The translations under genes and the position numbers were made by a program. From Leptolyngbya sp. NIES-3755 (GTDB taxonomy: Bacteria > Cyanobacteriota > Cyanobacteriia > Leptolyngbyales > Leptolyngbyaceae): a stretch of 64,000 nucleotides of DNA. The notes beneath the pieces were generated by a model. That model searched no databases. It worked only from the letters and a program-made list of their open reading frames with translations, and was not told where the DNA came from. Below, piece after piece: positions 10,396 to 20,100 of the stretch. The DNA lies in NCBI GenBank assembly GCA_001548435.1, contig AP017308.1, positions 4,907,030-4,971,029 on the forward strand, given 5' to 3'. The first letter of the stretch is position 1, and every line of letters begins with the position of its first letter.

Positions 10396-10722
10396 ATGAG
10401 TCAACAAGATAATTTTTCTGGTGGATTTGTCCTCGGCGCGATCGTCGGTGGCATTGTTGGTGGGATTATTGGATCAGTGGTGACATCGCAACGATTGGCA
10501 GAGGAAGTCGAAGAGAAGCCAGAATTGAAAAATGCCAAGCCAAAGAAAAAAATGCGGGCTTCGGAAGAACAAAATATTGAATTGGCGCGACGGAGTTTAG
10601 AAGACAAGATTGCTCAGTTGAATGATGCGATCGACGATGTGCGCCAACAATTAGGTAGCGTGAATGGTCGTGGGATCGAAAATGATTTGCCGGGATCACG
10701 CGAAATCCTGCGTGAAGATTAG
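10396..10722 (+). CDS. Small glycine-rich membrane protein (hypothetical, YtxH-like layout)
   Basis: This is a 108-residue protein of unknown function. Residues about 8-30 form a glycine-zipper-like membrane segment with repeated GGIVGG. A Lys/Glu-rich linker and a helix likely to form a coiled coil follow (about 55-95). The layout resembles YtxH-like or thylakoid-associated small proteins, without a family match I can name. It lies 45 bp after upp, so the two may share a transcript. Confidence 0.65.
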   Translation: MSQQDNFSGGFVLGAIVGGIVGGIIGSVVTSQRLAEEVEEKPELKNAKPKKKMRASEEQNIELARRSLEDKIAQLNDAIDDVRQQLGSVNGRGIENDLPGSREILRED

Positions 10723-10818
10723 GTGCTTCTGTAGCAAGAGTACGATCGCTCAAAAAATCGCTTAAACTATGATGAAAATGAATCGAATATCCCTAAGCCA
10801 AGAGGAAGTTCAAACGTT

Positions 10819-11118
10819 ATGAGTCCAGCGGATTTACTTGCAACCACGATCGATCGATTCTTAGGAATTTACTTTGTCCTACTGGTGCTCAGAATTCTTC
10901 TGAGTTGGTTCCCGACGATCGATTGGTATAGCCAACCCTTTGCAATTTTGAGCCAGTTGACCGATCCGTATCTGAATCTTTTCCGTCGCATCATTCCACC
11001 ACTGGGTGGGATTGATATTTCACCGATTTTGGCATTTCTAGCGCTACAACTGGTTCAAGGATTTGTTCCTGCCTTGTTGCGTTCCACTTTGGCAAGCGTA
11101 CCCGTCTTTGCAGGCTAA
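10819..11118 (+). CDS. YggT/Ycf19 family membrane protein
   Basis: The 99-residue protein has two hydrophobic segments with the YggT-family pattern: RILLSWFP near residue 25, then DPYLNLFRRIIPPLGGIDISP near 50-70. Cyanobacterial and plastid members (Ycf19/CCB3-like) act at membranes, in some cases in cytochrome b6 maturation or nucleoid/thylakoid organisation. Which role applies here is not visible. Confidence 0.85.
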   Translation: MSPADLLATTIDRFLGIYFVLLVLRILLSWFPTIDWYSQPFAILSQLTDPYLNLFRRIIPPLGGIDISPILAFLALQLVQGFVPALLRSTLASVPVFAG

Positions 11119-11221
11119 ACCTTCCACGGCATAGGGTATAGAGCGCGATCGTCATTCTAATTGGCGATCGCGTTGTTGTTAAGAAGCGTTACGATCGAAA
11201 TTGAAGCGTTAGAGATCGATC

Positions 11222-12766
11222 GTGGCAGAGAAACGGATTATTATTTGGCATCGCAATGATTTACGAGTGCATGATCACGAACCGTTGATGAAAGCGGTGA
11301 AATCAGGCGCAAAAGTGATTCCGGTTTATATTTTTGAACCGAGACAGTTTGGTAAAACTCCCTATGGATTTCCGAAAACGGGAGCAATTCGGGCGAATTT
11401 CCTGCTCGAAAGCGTGACGGATTTGCGGGAAAATCTACGATCGCTCGGCAGTGATTTGATTGTCCGAACTGGGAAAGCGGAAGAAATTATTCCTGCGATC
11501 GCACAAGAATTAGAAGTTGAAGCAGTTTATTACTATCACGAAGTCACCTCTGAAGAGACGAAGATCGAAGATGCGTTAGAGAATGCACTGAAAGCGATCG
11601 GGGTTTCAACCAAACGATTCTGGGCACAAACGCTTTATCACGTCGATGATTTGCCGTTTGACATTCGAGAAATTCCAGAACTGTTCACCAGTTTCCGCAA
11701 GCAAGTCGAGAAATCTTCAACCATTTACGAACTCGTTCCAACACCGCAGCGATTAATTGGATTGCCAGACATCGATCGAGGTGAGATTCCAACGCTCAAA
11801 GATTTTGAATTAGAATTGCCGCCACCCGATCCGAGAGCAATGATTCCGTATCAAGGCGGCGAAACCGCAGGAAAGGCGCGGCTCGAAGAGTATTTCTGGA
11901 AACAAGACGCGCTCAAGGTTTACAAAGAAACCCGCAATGGAATGTTAGGGGTCGATTATTCCTCGAAGTTCTCTGCCTGGTTAGCGTTGGGCTGTTTGTC
12001 GCCGCGTTATATCTATTGGCAAGTTCAGGAATACGAGTCGAAACGAGTCCGGAATGATTCGACGTATTGGCTGATTTTCGAGCTACTGTGGCGGGATTAT
12101 TTTCGGTTTATTGTCGCGAAACATGGGAATCAAGTGTTTCGTCGATCAGGCTTACAAGGAGTTGATATTAACTGGAAAGCAGATGTCGATCGCTTTAATC
12201 TCTGGCTCGAAGGCAAAACCGGATTCCCGCTGGTCGATGCCAACATGCAGGAAATTGCCGCAACTGGATTCATGTCAAATCGCGGTCGGCAAAATGTCGC
12301 CAGTTTTCTAACGAAAAATCTTGGAATCAATTGGCAGTGGGGCGCGGAATGGTTCGAGTCTCAACTGATTGATTACGATGTCTGTAGCAATTGGGGCAAT
12401 TGGAACTATACAGCAGGAGTCGGAAATGATGCACGGGGCTTCCGATTCTTCAACATCACCAAGCAAGCCAAAGATTATGACCCAGACGGCTCGTATGTCA
12501 AACATTGGCTACCTGCGTTAAAGGACATTCCCGCTGCGAAAGTTCATGAACCTTGGAAATTACTACCCGTTGAACAAGATCGATTCAATGTGCGCTTAGG
12601 AGTCGATTATCCGAATCCAGTGGTTGATTTGTTCAAATCTGCCGAAGCGAACGAGAAGATTTACAATGCTGCATTTGGCAAGTCTTCACAGGCTCCGAGG
12701 AAAGAGCGCGAACGCGAAGCGCGGTGCAAGCAACGACAATTCAGCAAACCTCAAAAACGACGTTAA
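11222..12766 (+). CDS. DASH-type cryptochrome / single-strand DNA photolyase
   Basis: The 514-residue flavoprotein starts with GTG at 11222. The N-terminal photolyase domain (IIWHRNDLRVHDH) is followed by an FAD-binding domain with SAWLALGCLSPR near 255, WLIFELLWRDYFRF near 280 and the NWGNWNY region near 390. The sequence agrees with the cryptochrome-DASH branch rather than class I CPD photolyase. Known members repair UV dimers in single-stranded DNA or signal blue light. The C-terminal tail is rich in Arg/Lys. No partner gene is adjacent. Confidence 0.9.
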   Translation: MAEKRIIIWHRNDLRVHDHEPLMKAVKSGAKVIPVYIFEPRQFGKTPYGFPKTGAIRANFLLESVTDLRENLRSLGSDLIVRTGKAEEIIPAIAQELEVEAVYYYHEVTSEETKIEDALENALKAIGVSTKRFWAQTLYHVDDLPFDIREIPELFTSFRKQVEKSSTIYELVPTPQRLIGLPDIDRGEIPTLKDFELELPPPDPRAMIPYQGGETAGKARLEEYFWKQDALKVYKETRNGMLGVDYSSKFSAWLALGCLSPRYIYWQVQEYESKRVRNDSTYWLIFELLWRDYFRFIVAKHGNQVFRRSGLQGVDINWKADVDRFNLWLEGKTGFPLVDANMQEIAATGFMSNRGRQNVASFLTKNLGINWQWGAEWFESQLIDYDVCSNWGNWNYTAGVGNDARGFRFFNITKQAKDYDPDGSYVKHWLPALKDIPAAKVHEPWKLLPVEQDRFNVRLGVDYPNPVVDLFKSAEANEKIYNAAFGKSSQAPRKEREREARCKQRQFSKPQKRR

Positions 12767-12828
12767 ATCTTCCGGACGCATCTTAGCTTCCTGGAATAGT
12801 GGAATGGTAGATGCACCCTGATTATTTG

Positions 12829-12853
12829 CCCTGGTTTCTGACCGGGGTTTTTT
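12829..12853 (+). terminator. Rho-independent terminator, first tandem copy
   Basis: CCCTGGT (12829-12835) pairs with ACCGGGG (12841-12847) with one U-G pair, followed by six T. It terminates rightward transcription after the cryptochrome gene. Confidence 0.75.
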
Positions 12854-12932
12854 ATTGGCAATTTTTAGAAATTCTCCGGACATCCCTTGAATTTTGGGAA
12901 TAGTGGAGTGGTAGATGCACCCTGATTATTTG

Positions 12933-12957
12933 CCCTGGTTTCTGACCGGGGTTTTTT
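12933..12957 (+). terminator. Rho-independent terminator, second tandem copy
   Basis: The same stem-loop and T-run as the first copy, 104 bp downstream. A second identical terminator so close suggests a duplicated transcription unit rather than a simple need for termination. Confidence 0.75.
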
Positions 12958-13036
12958 ATTGGCAATTTTGCGATCGTTAGTACACTTAGAAACCTGAAAT
13001 CCATTTATAGTCAGAACAGACTTAGAGGATAGGGCA

Positions 13037-14386
13037 ATGACGACCACCACACCAACCGCGATCGCATCAGTTCTCGCAGATTTGGCAGACCTCGAACTGA
13101 TTACCGAACCGAGCCAAGTCGCCAAACTTTCCCAAGATTATTATCATTTCAGTCCTGTATTAGTCCCTCAGTTGCAAGACAAAGTAGGGGATGTGGTCGT
13201 TCGTCCTGCCAATGAAGCGGAAGTGCTGAAGGTCGCGCAAGCCTGTGTTCGCCATCGAGTGCCACTAACAGTACGCGGAGCAGGAACGGGCAATTATGGG
13301 CAATGTATTCCACTCGAAGGTGGCGTAATTCTCGACTTAACTAAGATGACCGCGATCAAGTGGATGAAGCCAGGAATGCTGCGAGTCGAAGCAGGCGCAA
13401 AATTAGCCGCGATCGACAAACAAACTCGTGAAATCGGTTGGGAAATTCGGATGGCTCCTTCCACGTATCGAACGGCTACGATCGGCGGATTTATCGGCGG
13501 GGGCAGCGGAGGAATTGGTTCAGTCACGTATGGGCAACTCCGCGATCGAGGGAATTTGATCGCGGTACGAGTCGTGACAATGGAAGATGAACCGAGAGCG
13601 ATCGAGCTTCGGGGCGATGAAGTGTATCAAGTGGCTCATGCTTACGGTACGAATGGAATTATCACTGAGTTAGAAGTTCCGCTGGCTCCGGCTTATCCTT
13701 GGGCAGAAGCGATCGTGACGTTTGACGATTTCATGAGTGCGGCTCGATTTGGTCAGACTTTAAGCGATGCAGACGGCATGATTAAGAAGCTCGTTTGTAT
13801 CTGCGCTGATCCGATTCCGGGCTATTTTGCTGCACTGAAAAGCTACATTCCAACTGGAAAAAGTTGTGCGCTTCTGATTGTGTCTGAGACTTGTCTGGAG
13901 CCGTTGAGTGAATATGTCACAGAGTTTGGCGGCGAGATTACTTATCAAAAGAACGCCGAAGATGCGGGCAAAGGATTCACTCTGGGAGAATACAGTTGGA
14001 ACCATACAACGCTTCACGCTCGGAGTGTTGATCCGTCGATTACCTATCTGCAAACCCTGTTCCCGGATGATAAGAATTTGACGCTTTTAGAAGAGATGTA
14101 TCATCACTACGGCGATGAAGTGATGCCACATTTGGAATTTCTCAGAGTGGGAGGAACGGCACGACCTGCTTCACTTCAATTGGTGCGATATTCCACTGAA
14201 GAGCGGCTGAATAAAATTATTGCTCACCATGAATCGAGAGGAGCCTTTATTTTCAATCCGCACACTTATCTGATCGAGGATGGCGGAATGAAAATGGTGG
14301 ATGTGGCACAACTGGAATTTAAGAAAAAGGTTGATCCGTATGGATTATTGAATCCCGGTAAGATGCGGGCTTGGTTGGAGAGATAG
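13037..14386 (+). CDS. FAD-binding oxidoreductase (GlcD/FAD_binding_4 type)
   Basis: The 449-residue protein has the FAD_binding_4 (PCMH) fold: VVRPANEAEV near 55, VRGAGTGNYGQ near 80 and a GGGSGGIGSVTYGQ loop near 155. A C-terminal oxidase half follows, ending LLNPGKMR, the usual end of the glycolate-oxidase-like group. The substrate is likely a hydroxy acid, but this cannot be fixed from sequence. It is monocistronic, with a terminator right behind it. Confidence 0.8.
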   Translation: MTTTTPTAIASVLADLADLELITEPSQVAKLSQDYYHFSPVLVPQLQDKVGDVVVRPANEAEVLKVAQACVRHRVPLTVRGAGTGNYGQCIPLEGGVILDLTKMTAIKWMKPGMLRVEAGAKLAAIDKQTREIGWEIRMAPSTYRTATIGGFIGGGSGGIGSVTYGQLRDRGNLIAVRVVTMEDEPRAIELRGDEVYQVAHAYGTNGIITELEVPLAPAYPWAEAIVTFDDFMSAARFGQTLSDADGMIKKLVCICADPIPGYFAALKSYIPTGKSCALLIVSETCLEPLSEYVTEFGGEITYQKNAEDAGKGFTLGEYSWNHTTLHARSVDPSITYLQTLFPDDKNLTLLEEMYHHYGDEVMPHLEFLRVGGTARPASLQLVRYSTEERLNKIIAHHESRGAFIFNPHTYLIEDGGMKMVDVAQLEFKKKVDPYGLLNPGKMRAWLER

Positions 14387-14392
14387 CGATCG

Positions 14393-14435
14393 AAAAAGCC
14401 AGGAACAGAAACTTACGCTTGCATTCCTGGCTTTT
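14393..14435. terminator. Bidirectional terminator between FAD oxidoreductase and TPR gene
   Basis: AAAAGCCAGGAA (14394-14405) is mirrored by TTCCTGGCTTTT (14424-14435). The A and T tracts on the two sides allow termination of both convergent genes. Confidence 0.85.
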
Positions 14436-14449
14436 CAATCTAAATGCAA

Positions 14450-15370
14450 TTAATTCTTTGGTGCGGGTGCAGGAGAAGATTGTGCGGGAGCAGGACTTAC
14501 CGGAGTCACACCAGCGGGAGGAGTCGTTGGACTGGTCGTACCTTCTCCACCTTGAGTCGCAGGAGGTTGAGCCGTACTCAGACGAGTAATTTGATCCTTA
14601 AATTGAGCAGGAGCAAGCGAGGCAGCTTTTTCAAACAAGGGTTTTGCTTCGTCATTTTTACCTTGTTCTTTCAACACCAATGCTTTATAGAGAACAGGCT
14701 GAAAATCATTTGCGTTCGTTTTCGAGGCTTCATCGAACGTGACTAACGCCTCATCGTAGCGCTTCTGAGACGCAAATACTTTTCCGAGTAAAACTTGTAC
14801 TGCTGTGGTATCAACGCTATTCGCTTGAGCTTGATTTCTAGTTGGGGCTTGTTTAATCGTGTCTTGTAAAAGTCCGATCGCGGCTTCAGGACGCTTCTGT
14901 TTAATCAACAAGTCTGACAATCCCGCCAGCGCATTCAAGTCACCCGGCTTGGATTGGAGAATTGATCGATAAGCCTCTGCCGCTCCTTCTGGATCGTTCA
15001 ATTGCTGTTTTGCTTGAGCTAACAGAACGCCGTACTCGGTTTGATTCGGATTCAGTTTCGCTAACTTTTCCAGCGGATCGATTACGCCTTTGACATCATT
15101 CAGTTGCAATCTTGCTTCGAGTAATCCTCGGAGTGCTGTAATATTTTCCGGTTCGCGCTTAAGAACTTCTTCGTAGCCTCGCGCTCTTGCTTCGATATCT
15201 GCTTTCTGAGGAGTTGCCGCTCCGGATGGACTTGGACTCGGTTTTGCCGCTTGGGAATTGCTCCCGATCGCAGAGGTAATCAGCGGCAGCATCGTGACAC
15301 CGAGTAAGCCTACAGTCGCCACAATTAGCACGATATTCAGTAGCCAACGATTTTTCCGGACTTCACTCAC
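14450..15370 (-). CDS. Membrane-anchored tetratricopeptide repeat protein
   Basis: The 306-residue protein has an N-terminal membrane segment (about residues 8-32), a Ser/Pro/Ala linker, then about five TPR-like units through residue 265 (for example PGDLNALAGLSDLLIKQKRP), and a low-complexity Pro/Ala/Thr tail. It is probably a thylakoid or plasma-membrane scaffold, but the partner is unknown. It is a common cyanobacterial hypothetical type. Confidence 0.8.
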   Translation of the reverse strand: MSEVRKNRWLLNIVLIVATVGLLGVTMLPLITSAIGSNSQAAKPSPSPSGAATPQKADIEARARGYEEVLKREPENITALRGLLEARLQLNDVKGVIDPLEKLAKLNPNQTEYGVLLAQAKQQLNDPEGAAEAYRSILQSKPGDLNALAGLSDLLIKQKRPEAAIGLLQDTIKQAPTRNQAQANSVDTTAVQVLLGKVFASQKRYDEALVTFDEASKTNANDFQPVLYKALVLKEQGKNDEAKPLFEKAASLAPAQFKDQITRLSTAQPPATQGGEGTTSPTTPPAGVTPVSPAPAQSSPAPAPKN

Positions 15371-15509
15371 GAGATTACCTCACCATTTTTCGCAGGATTG
15401 AACAGCTAAGACAGCGTTAGCAGATTCAACGATAGCGCAAAGTTGTGAAAACGGAGCAGTTGAGCGGGAGATGGGACGTGGAATGGTGCCGATCTCCCGA
15501 TCGTTTTCG

Positions 15510-15815
15510 TTAGGCTTGAGCCGTTTGGCGGGGAACTGAAGGGGCAGGAGTCGATCGCGTTTCTTTGGCTGAATCGAGTTCGGTGATTTCGATGTGATTT
15601 AACAGGGTGGTGACGAAGGCAAAGAGCAGGAAAGGCAGGGATAACACCAAAATCAGTCCGACCGTCGCGAGTGCGTAGACAGGACGACTGGCTCCCATCA
15701 TTGCCATCGCAGCCGCAAGCGAGATGAAAATTACGATGAGCCAGATGATGATCTGACCGTAAATATCGCCGAATGAAAGCGTACAAGATAAGCGATACCG
15801 TTGCATATTATTCAT
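15510..15815 (-). CDS. Small two-helix membrane protein (hypothetical)
   Basis: This 101-residue protein has two strong hydrophobic segments (about 20-42 and 46-70) and a polar Ser/Pro/Thr tail. I do not recognise the family. Its upstream region (15816-16014, about 200 bp) contains only a weak CCCAG/CTGGG stem. Orientation matches the TPR gene 140 bp downstream, but there is no sign of coupling. Confidence 0.55.
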   Translation of the reverse strand: MNNMQRYRLSCTLSFGDIYGQIIIWLIVIFISLAAAMAMMGASRPVYALATVGLILVLSLPFLLFAFVTTLLNHIEITELDSAKETRSTPAPSVPRQTAQA

Positions 15816-16014
15816 CGAAAAATACCTGGTTGGTGTGGAAACCCAGCGTCTTCAAACCTGGGAAGAAACAACAAGCAAGCGGTTTGACCCGCCTACCCTG
15901 AAAGAAGAATTGACCGATTCTTTAAACCTAGCGTTAACTTTTGGCGAAGGCTGATTTCTTCCAATTTTTGCAACCTTTTTTAACGTCGATTCTGACGAAA
16001 GCAAGCTGTGGGTA

Positions 16015-16740
16015 TCAATGCGATCGACCTGCTCCTAAGTACAATTCTGCAACTCTAGGATTGTTCAACAGTTCTGATCCGATGCCTTCAAATCGATCGC
16101 GTCCTGATTCGAGTACGTAACCCCGATCTGCCATTTCTAGCGCTCTACGGGCATTTTGCTCGACCAGTACGATCGCAGTTCCATCTCGATTAATCTGCCG
16201 AATTTGCTCAAAGACGCTATTTACTAGAATCGGAGACAAAGCTGCTGAAGGTTCATCAAGCAAAAGCAGTGTAGGTTTTAGCATCAAAGCTTTTCCCATT
16301 GCTAACATCTGCCGTTCTCCACCTGAAAGCGTTCCTGCTCGTTGTTTGCGGCGTTCTGCAAGTCTAGGAAATCGCTGGTAAATTTCATCTTTGAGCGGTT
16401 GAAGTGGGACATCTCGAACATAAGCGCCCATTTCGAGATTTTCCTCGATCGATAAAGATGGAAAGACGTTCGCAATCTGCGGCACATAAGACATTCCGCG
16501 CTGCACAATTTGATCCGATCGCAATCCTGCAATCTCTTGCCCGTTGAATTTAATGCTTCCAGTATGCGGCTTCAATAATCCAAATACTGTTTTTGCCAAG
16601 GTCGATTTTCCGGCTCCATTCGGTCCAATAATTGCCACCAGTTCACCCGGCAGAACTCGCATATTTGCACCTTGCAAAATGTCTAAGTCTTTGACGTAAC
16701 CTGCGTGAATATCTTGAACTTCAAGGATCGGAGAAGTCAT
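16015..16740 (-). CDS. ABC transporter ATP-binding protein, LivF type
   Basis: The 241-residue ATPase has Walker A GPNGAGKST near 39, signature LSGGERQML near 138 and Walker B LLLLDEPSAAL near 160, with the EQNARRAL motif typical of LivF/NatE ATPases of branched-chain amino-acid uptake. No permease or binding-protein gene is adjacent, so it serves components encoded elsewhere, as is usual for scattered cyanobacterial nat genes. It could also be a urea-type (UrtE-like) subunit. Confidence 0.85.
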   Translation of the reverse strand: MTSPILEVQDIHAGYVKDLDILQGANMRVLPGELVAIIGPNGAGKSTLAKTVFGLLKPHTGSIKFNGQEIAGLRSDQIVQRGMSYVPQIANVFPSLSIEENLEMGAYVRDVPLQPLKDEIYQRFPRLAERRKQRAGTLSGGERQMLAMGKALMLKPTLLLLDEPSAALSPILVNSVFEQIRQINRDGTAIVLVEQNARRALEMADRGYVLESGRDRFEGIGSELLNNPRVAELYLGAGRSH

Positions 16741-16786
16741 AGTGAGAGTCGCTGAAAACTCCCACTATCTTTGCATAGATCGTGAA

Positions 16787-16981
16787 TTAGGCGATCGTAT
16801 ATCCCGCCTCAGTAATGGCACTTTTCACCGCTGTTTCAGATTCTGCGGTTTCGATTTTGACCAATTTAGTTTTGGTGTCGGCTTGAACGATCGCGGAAGA
16901 GTCGATCGTTTTTACAGCTTCGGTAATCGTACTGGCGCAAGCAGAACACGCCATATCGGGGACAGTTAATTCGAGCAACAT
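16787..16981 (-). CDS. Heavy-metal-associated (HMA) domain protein, Atx1-like copper chaperone
   Basis: The 64-residue protein is a single HMA domain with the metal-binding motif MACSAC near residues 10-15 (CxxC). Small cyanobacterial HMA proteins carry Cu(I) to P-type ATPases feeding plastocyanin. No copper ATPase is present here, so its role is inferred from the family. It lies 46 bp upstream of the LivF gene on the same strand. Confidence 0.85.
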   Translation of the reverse strand: MLLELTVPDMACSACASTITEAVKTIDSSAIVQADTKTKLVKIETAESETAVKSAITEAGYTIA

Positions 16982-17119
16982 AATGACGTAAAGAAGATCT
17001 CTAGAGTATTAGACCTCTTACAGAAATCTTGGAGTCCTTCCGAAAGAACTCGCCAGAGGATTTGTGTAAGAAGTCTATTCTCATTTTGAACATTCCAGTC
17101 AAGTGGAAAGTCAACCTAT

Positions 17120-20100
17120 TTATAGAATTTGTTCCAAAATCGTCGGATCTTGAATTTCTTTGTCCTTGGCAAGCAAAACAACTTTAGAAATCACTTCCGC
17201 TGTTTTCGGATCATTATCTACAAATGGTAAAAAGATCCGTCCTCGGTGCTGTGATGGCACTGGAATGATACACAATGCGCCTCCAGGTTGACGGTGTACC
17301 ATTGCGCTACCTAAATGTACTGAGTAGCTTCCTAAATGTCCTTCGATTAAGACGTGATTGCTCTGAATATGAACATTGGGAAGCTTCAATAATCGACAAG
17401 TTTCACGGACTAAGCTCGATCGCATTTCAACAGTGGAAGCGGTTGCTTCTGGATCGACACCCCCCTGATGTGCCACACTCACCACTAAATCCAAATCCCG
17501 CAGCACTTCGCTCAATAACATCGGCGGAACTTCTACTAATGGCAATGGTTTCCATTCATCTCGACGGTAGAAACGTACCCCTTCTAAAGTCAATCCTTCT
17601 ACTTCGAGCGGGGTGGAGTAACCATAGACAAAATCAACTTCAGCAATAATGCCCTCTGCGTGAAACGTTCGTCTTACGCCTTCATCGGGTGTCGCAATCC
17701 AGCCACGTTGTCCAAAAAGCGCGATCGCTTGTTTAGTATTAACCTGATGTCCTTCATACCGTTTCGAGATCTTGTCGGATTGCTCTTGAGGCGTGAGGAC
17801 ATACAATTCGCGGAACACTTGCTTGAAGGGCTGAGAAATCGATCGCTCAAAGCAATCCTGTTGCCAAAGATGCCATTCATTTGATTGCAGCAAGTCATAG
17901 GGGTGAGCAATTCTTAGAGACTCGGATTCGATTGCGCGAATTGTTCCATTGTGCGATCGCAGTCCGCTTTCGGTGAGATAGCCAATGTCTTGGTCACTGA
18001 CTAAAATTAATTGACACAACATTGGTGCAAGAACTGGATGTGTCCGAAGCTGCATCAATTCATCTGCTGTAAATCGATCGCCGCGACACATCGCTTGTTC
18101 TAACGAGATTCGCATTCGAGAGGCTTGCTTAGTAATGTCTTGTTTACGGCTTGTGAGTGCTTGAATCTGTGGATCTTTCTTGAGCTTTGCAGGAATCGAT
18201 TTTAGAGCTTTTCCAGCTTTAGAAATTGCAATCTCAGGCTCTCCCAATTCGTTAATCGATAGACTTACGTTTACATCACTGATTGTTACTGTTTGCGCCT
18301 GTCCTGATAAATCTGCCACTAAGGATGCTTCCATTGCCCACTGTAGTCTTTGTGGATCAATGTAGCCTGCTGTTCTCGCTAAATTCTCTAAACCGATCGA
18401 CACTGCGAGTTTTTCGCTTGCCTGACGCTGTGAGCCGAACTTTTTGCTAGAGCGAAGAAACTCTTGTAGTAACTTGTATCGATCGAGTAATTCTTTCTCG
18501 CGTTTTTTCCCTTTTGGTAATGGCAATAGTCCAAGAGCACGAACGGAATCTTGATGGCGTTTTTCAGAGATGCGATCGCGAATGGCTTCAATCTGAAGAT
18601 TTCCTAACATTGCATCCGCGAACAGTTTCGCTCGTTGATGTCCACCACCACTTGAAGCAAACTGCGCTGAATCATACAACTGTTTCCAATGTTCCGGTTT
18701 CAATCGCTTCCGTAAATCTAAGAACCAACTCACATCAACTGCACCATCCATCAAGCTCTGAGCAGACAACGGAGTGCGTTCACTAATCTGAGCTTCCCAA
18801 GTTTCTCGAACATCTTGCTCGACTGACCAGCTTGTATCTTTCGTATGAGCATGAATCCACCAGACTGCATCAGCAAATCCAACCCATTCCAGTGTGTGTT
18901 CGACATAGTTCACCCACTGAGGTGCGTAGAAGGCAAATTGATTCAATTTTTGAGGTGAAATTTGAGCCGAAAGCACTCGTTGTTTGAACTCTTCGGGAGT
19001 GTCTTCTGGAGCCGGAAAACTCACCCGCATTAGATAGCTAAAAACAGAGGCTTTACTCAAATTGCCATAGTTATAACCCCGAACTAATTTCTCCTGCCCT
19101 AATCCTTGCATTAACTGAATCACCGTTGGAATTCCAGTGATCGATCGCAGTTGTCTCGCAGCATACGAAGCCGCTGTCGGAAGATCACCGCGCTGAAGCT
19201 CGATCGATAAAATTCGAGTGCGAATACGATCGACAATTTCGCCCAGTTTTGGAAGCTGCTGATATTCAGCTTGTGGCTTGCGTCGAGTCAGATTATAGAG
19301 ATCGCTAAAGTTCGATCGTGCTCTTGCTTTAGCTTCCGCGATCGTGGCTGCGGTTGCATTTTCTTGAGGTGCAATCGTGTTATACGCTCCAAGAATCTGG
19401 AAAATAAGATCCGCTTCTTTCGCTTCTCCAGCTTCCCAAGCCATGTAAGTCTCAATGAGAGACGTGGATGAAGAATGAACTGGCAACCAGCGATCGAGCC
19501 AGCGGGTAATTTGCCACCAAAGTTTACGATCGCTGTTCCAGTCTAAAGTTTGATCGAGGTGAGATTTAACTAAGTAGCACCAAGCTCCGAGAAAGGTTTG
19601 AACCCGACCGTTCAGTCCGCCATAGTTGTATTGATTCCAGATCGGATACTCTTGCAATTTGTCGATCGGGATCAGTTGGAGAATCTGAGCGAGAGTGTCG
19701 ATCGCAAATCCTGAAACTTGCTCTGGTGGGTGCTTTACGACTAACCATCGCACAATTCCATACAATAAGTGCGGATAACGCAGTTCAGGAAGATTAGTTG
19801 CAAACTGTTTCAGCGATTCCTCGACTTGAGCAGCGAGTTCATCATAAGAAACATAGTCGGGCACGTAGGAGCGAATGAGTTCTGTAAGTTCATCAGGAAT
19901 CGAGCTAAGCGCATTTATTAACTCTATTTGCTCGTCATCAAACTCAGCAATCTCAGTAATATCTTCCGTCTGAGTTTGCGGAGTAGCAGGCTGAAACTTA
20001 GGAACCATCATTCGCAGCAATTCTAGTCCGTCTTCATCTCGTAATCTGGGCGATCGCTGCTGCCACCAATTCTCCCAAACATCATCCAACAGAATTGAGC

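Larger units (their letters stand above)
12771..12969 (+). repeat. Tandem duplication (unit about 104 bp) containing a terminator in each copy
   Basis: The stretch from TCCGGAC at 12771 recurs at 12875, an offset of 104 bp. The last 73-74 bp of each unit (12793-12866 and 12897-12969) are nearly identical, with one clear difference (GGAATGG versus GGAGTGG); the 5' parts are diverged. Each copy carries a rho-independent terminator and no credible ORF. It sits after the cryptochrome gene and before the FAD oxidoreductase. It could be a duplicated terminator or a pair of small RNAs of about 60 nt. Confidence 0.75.

Noticed and set aside
9985-10407. 140-codon reverse frame in upp
   Set aside because: It overlaps the well-supported upp gene and has no family features.
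12793-12969. Tandem repeats as a CRISPR array or tRNA pair
   Set aside because: There are only two units, the repeats contain terminators, and no cloverleaf or cas gene is seen, although GTGGAATGGTAGA resembles a D-arm.
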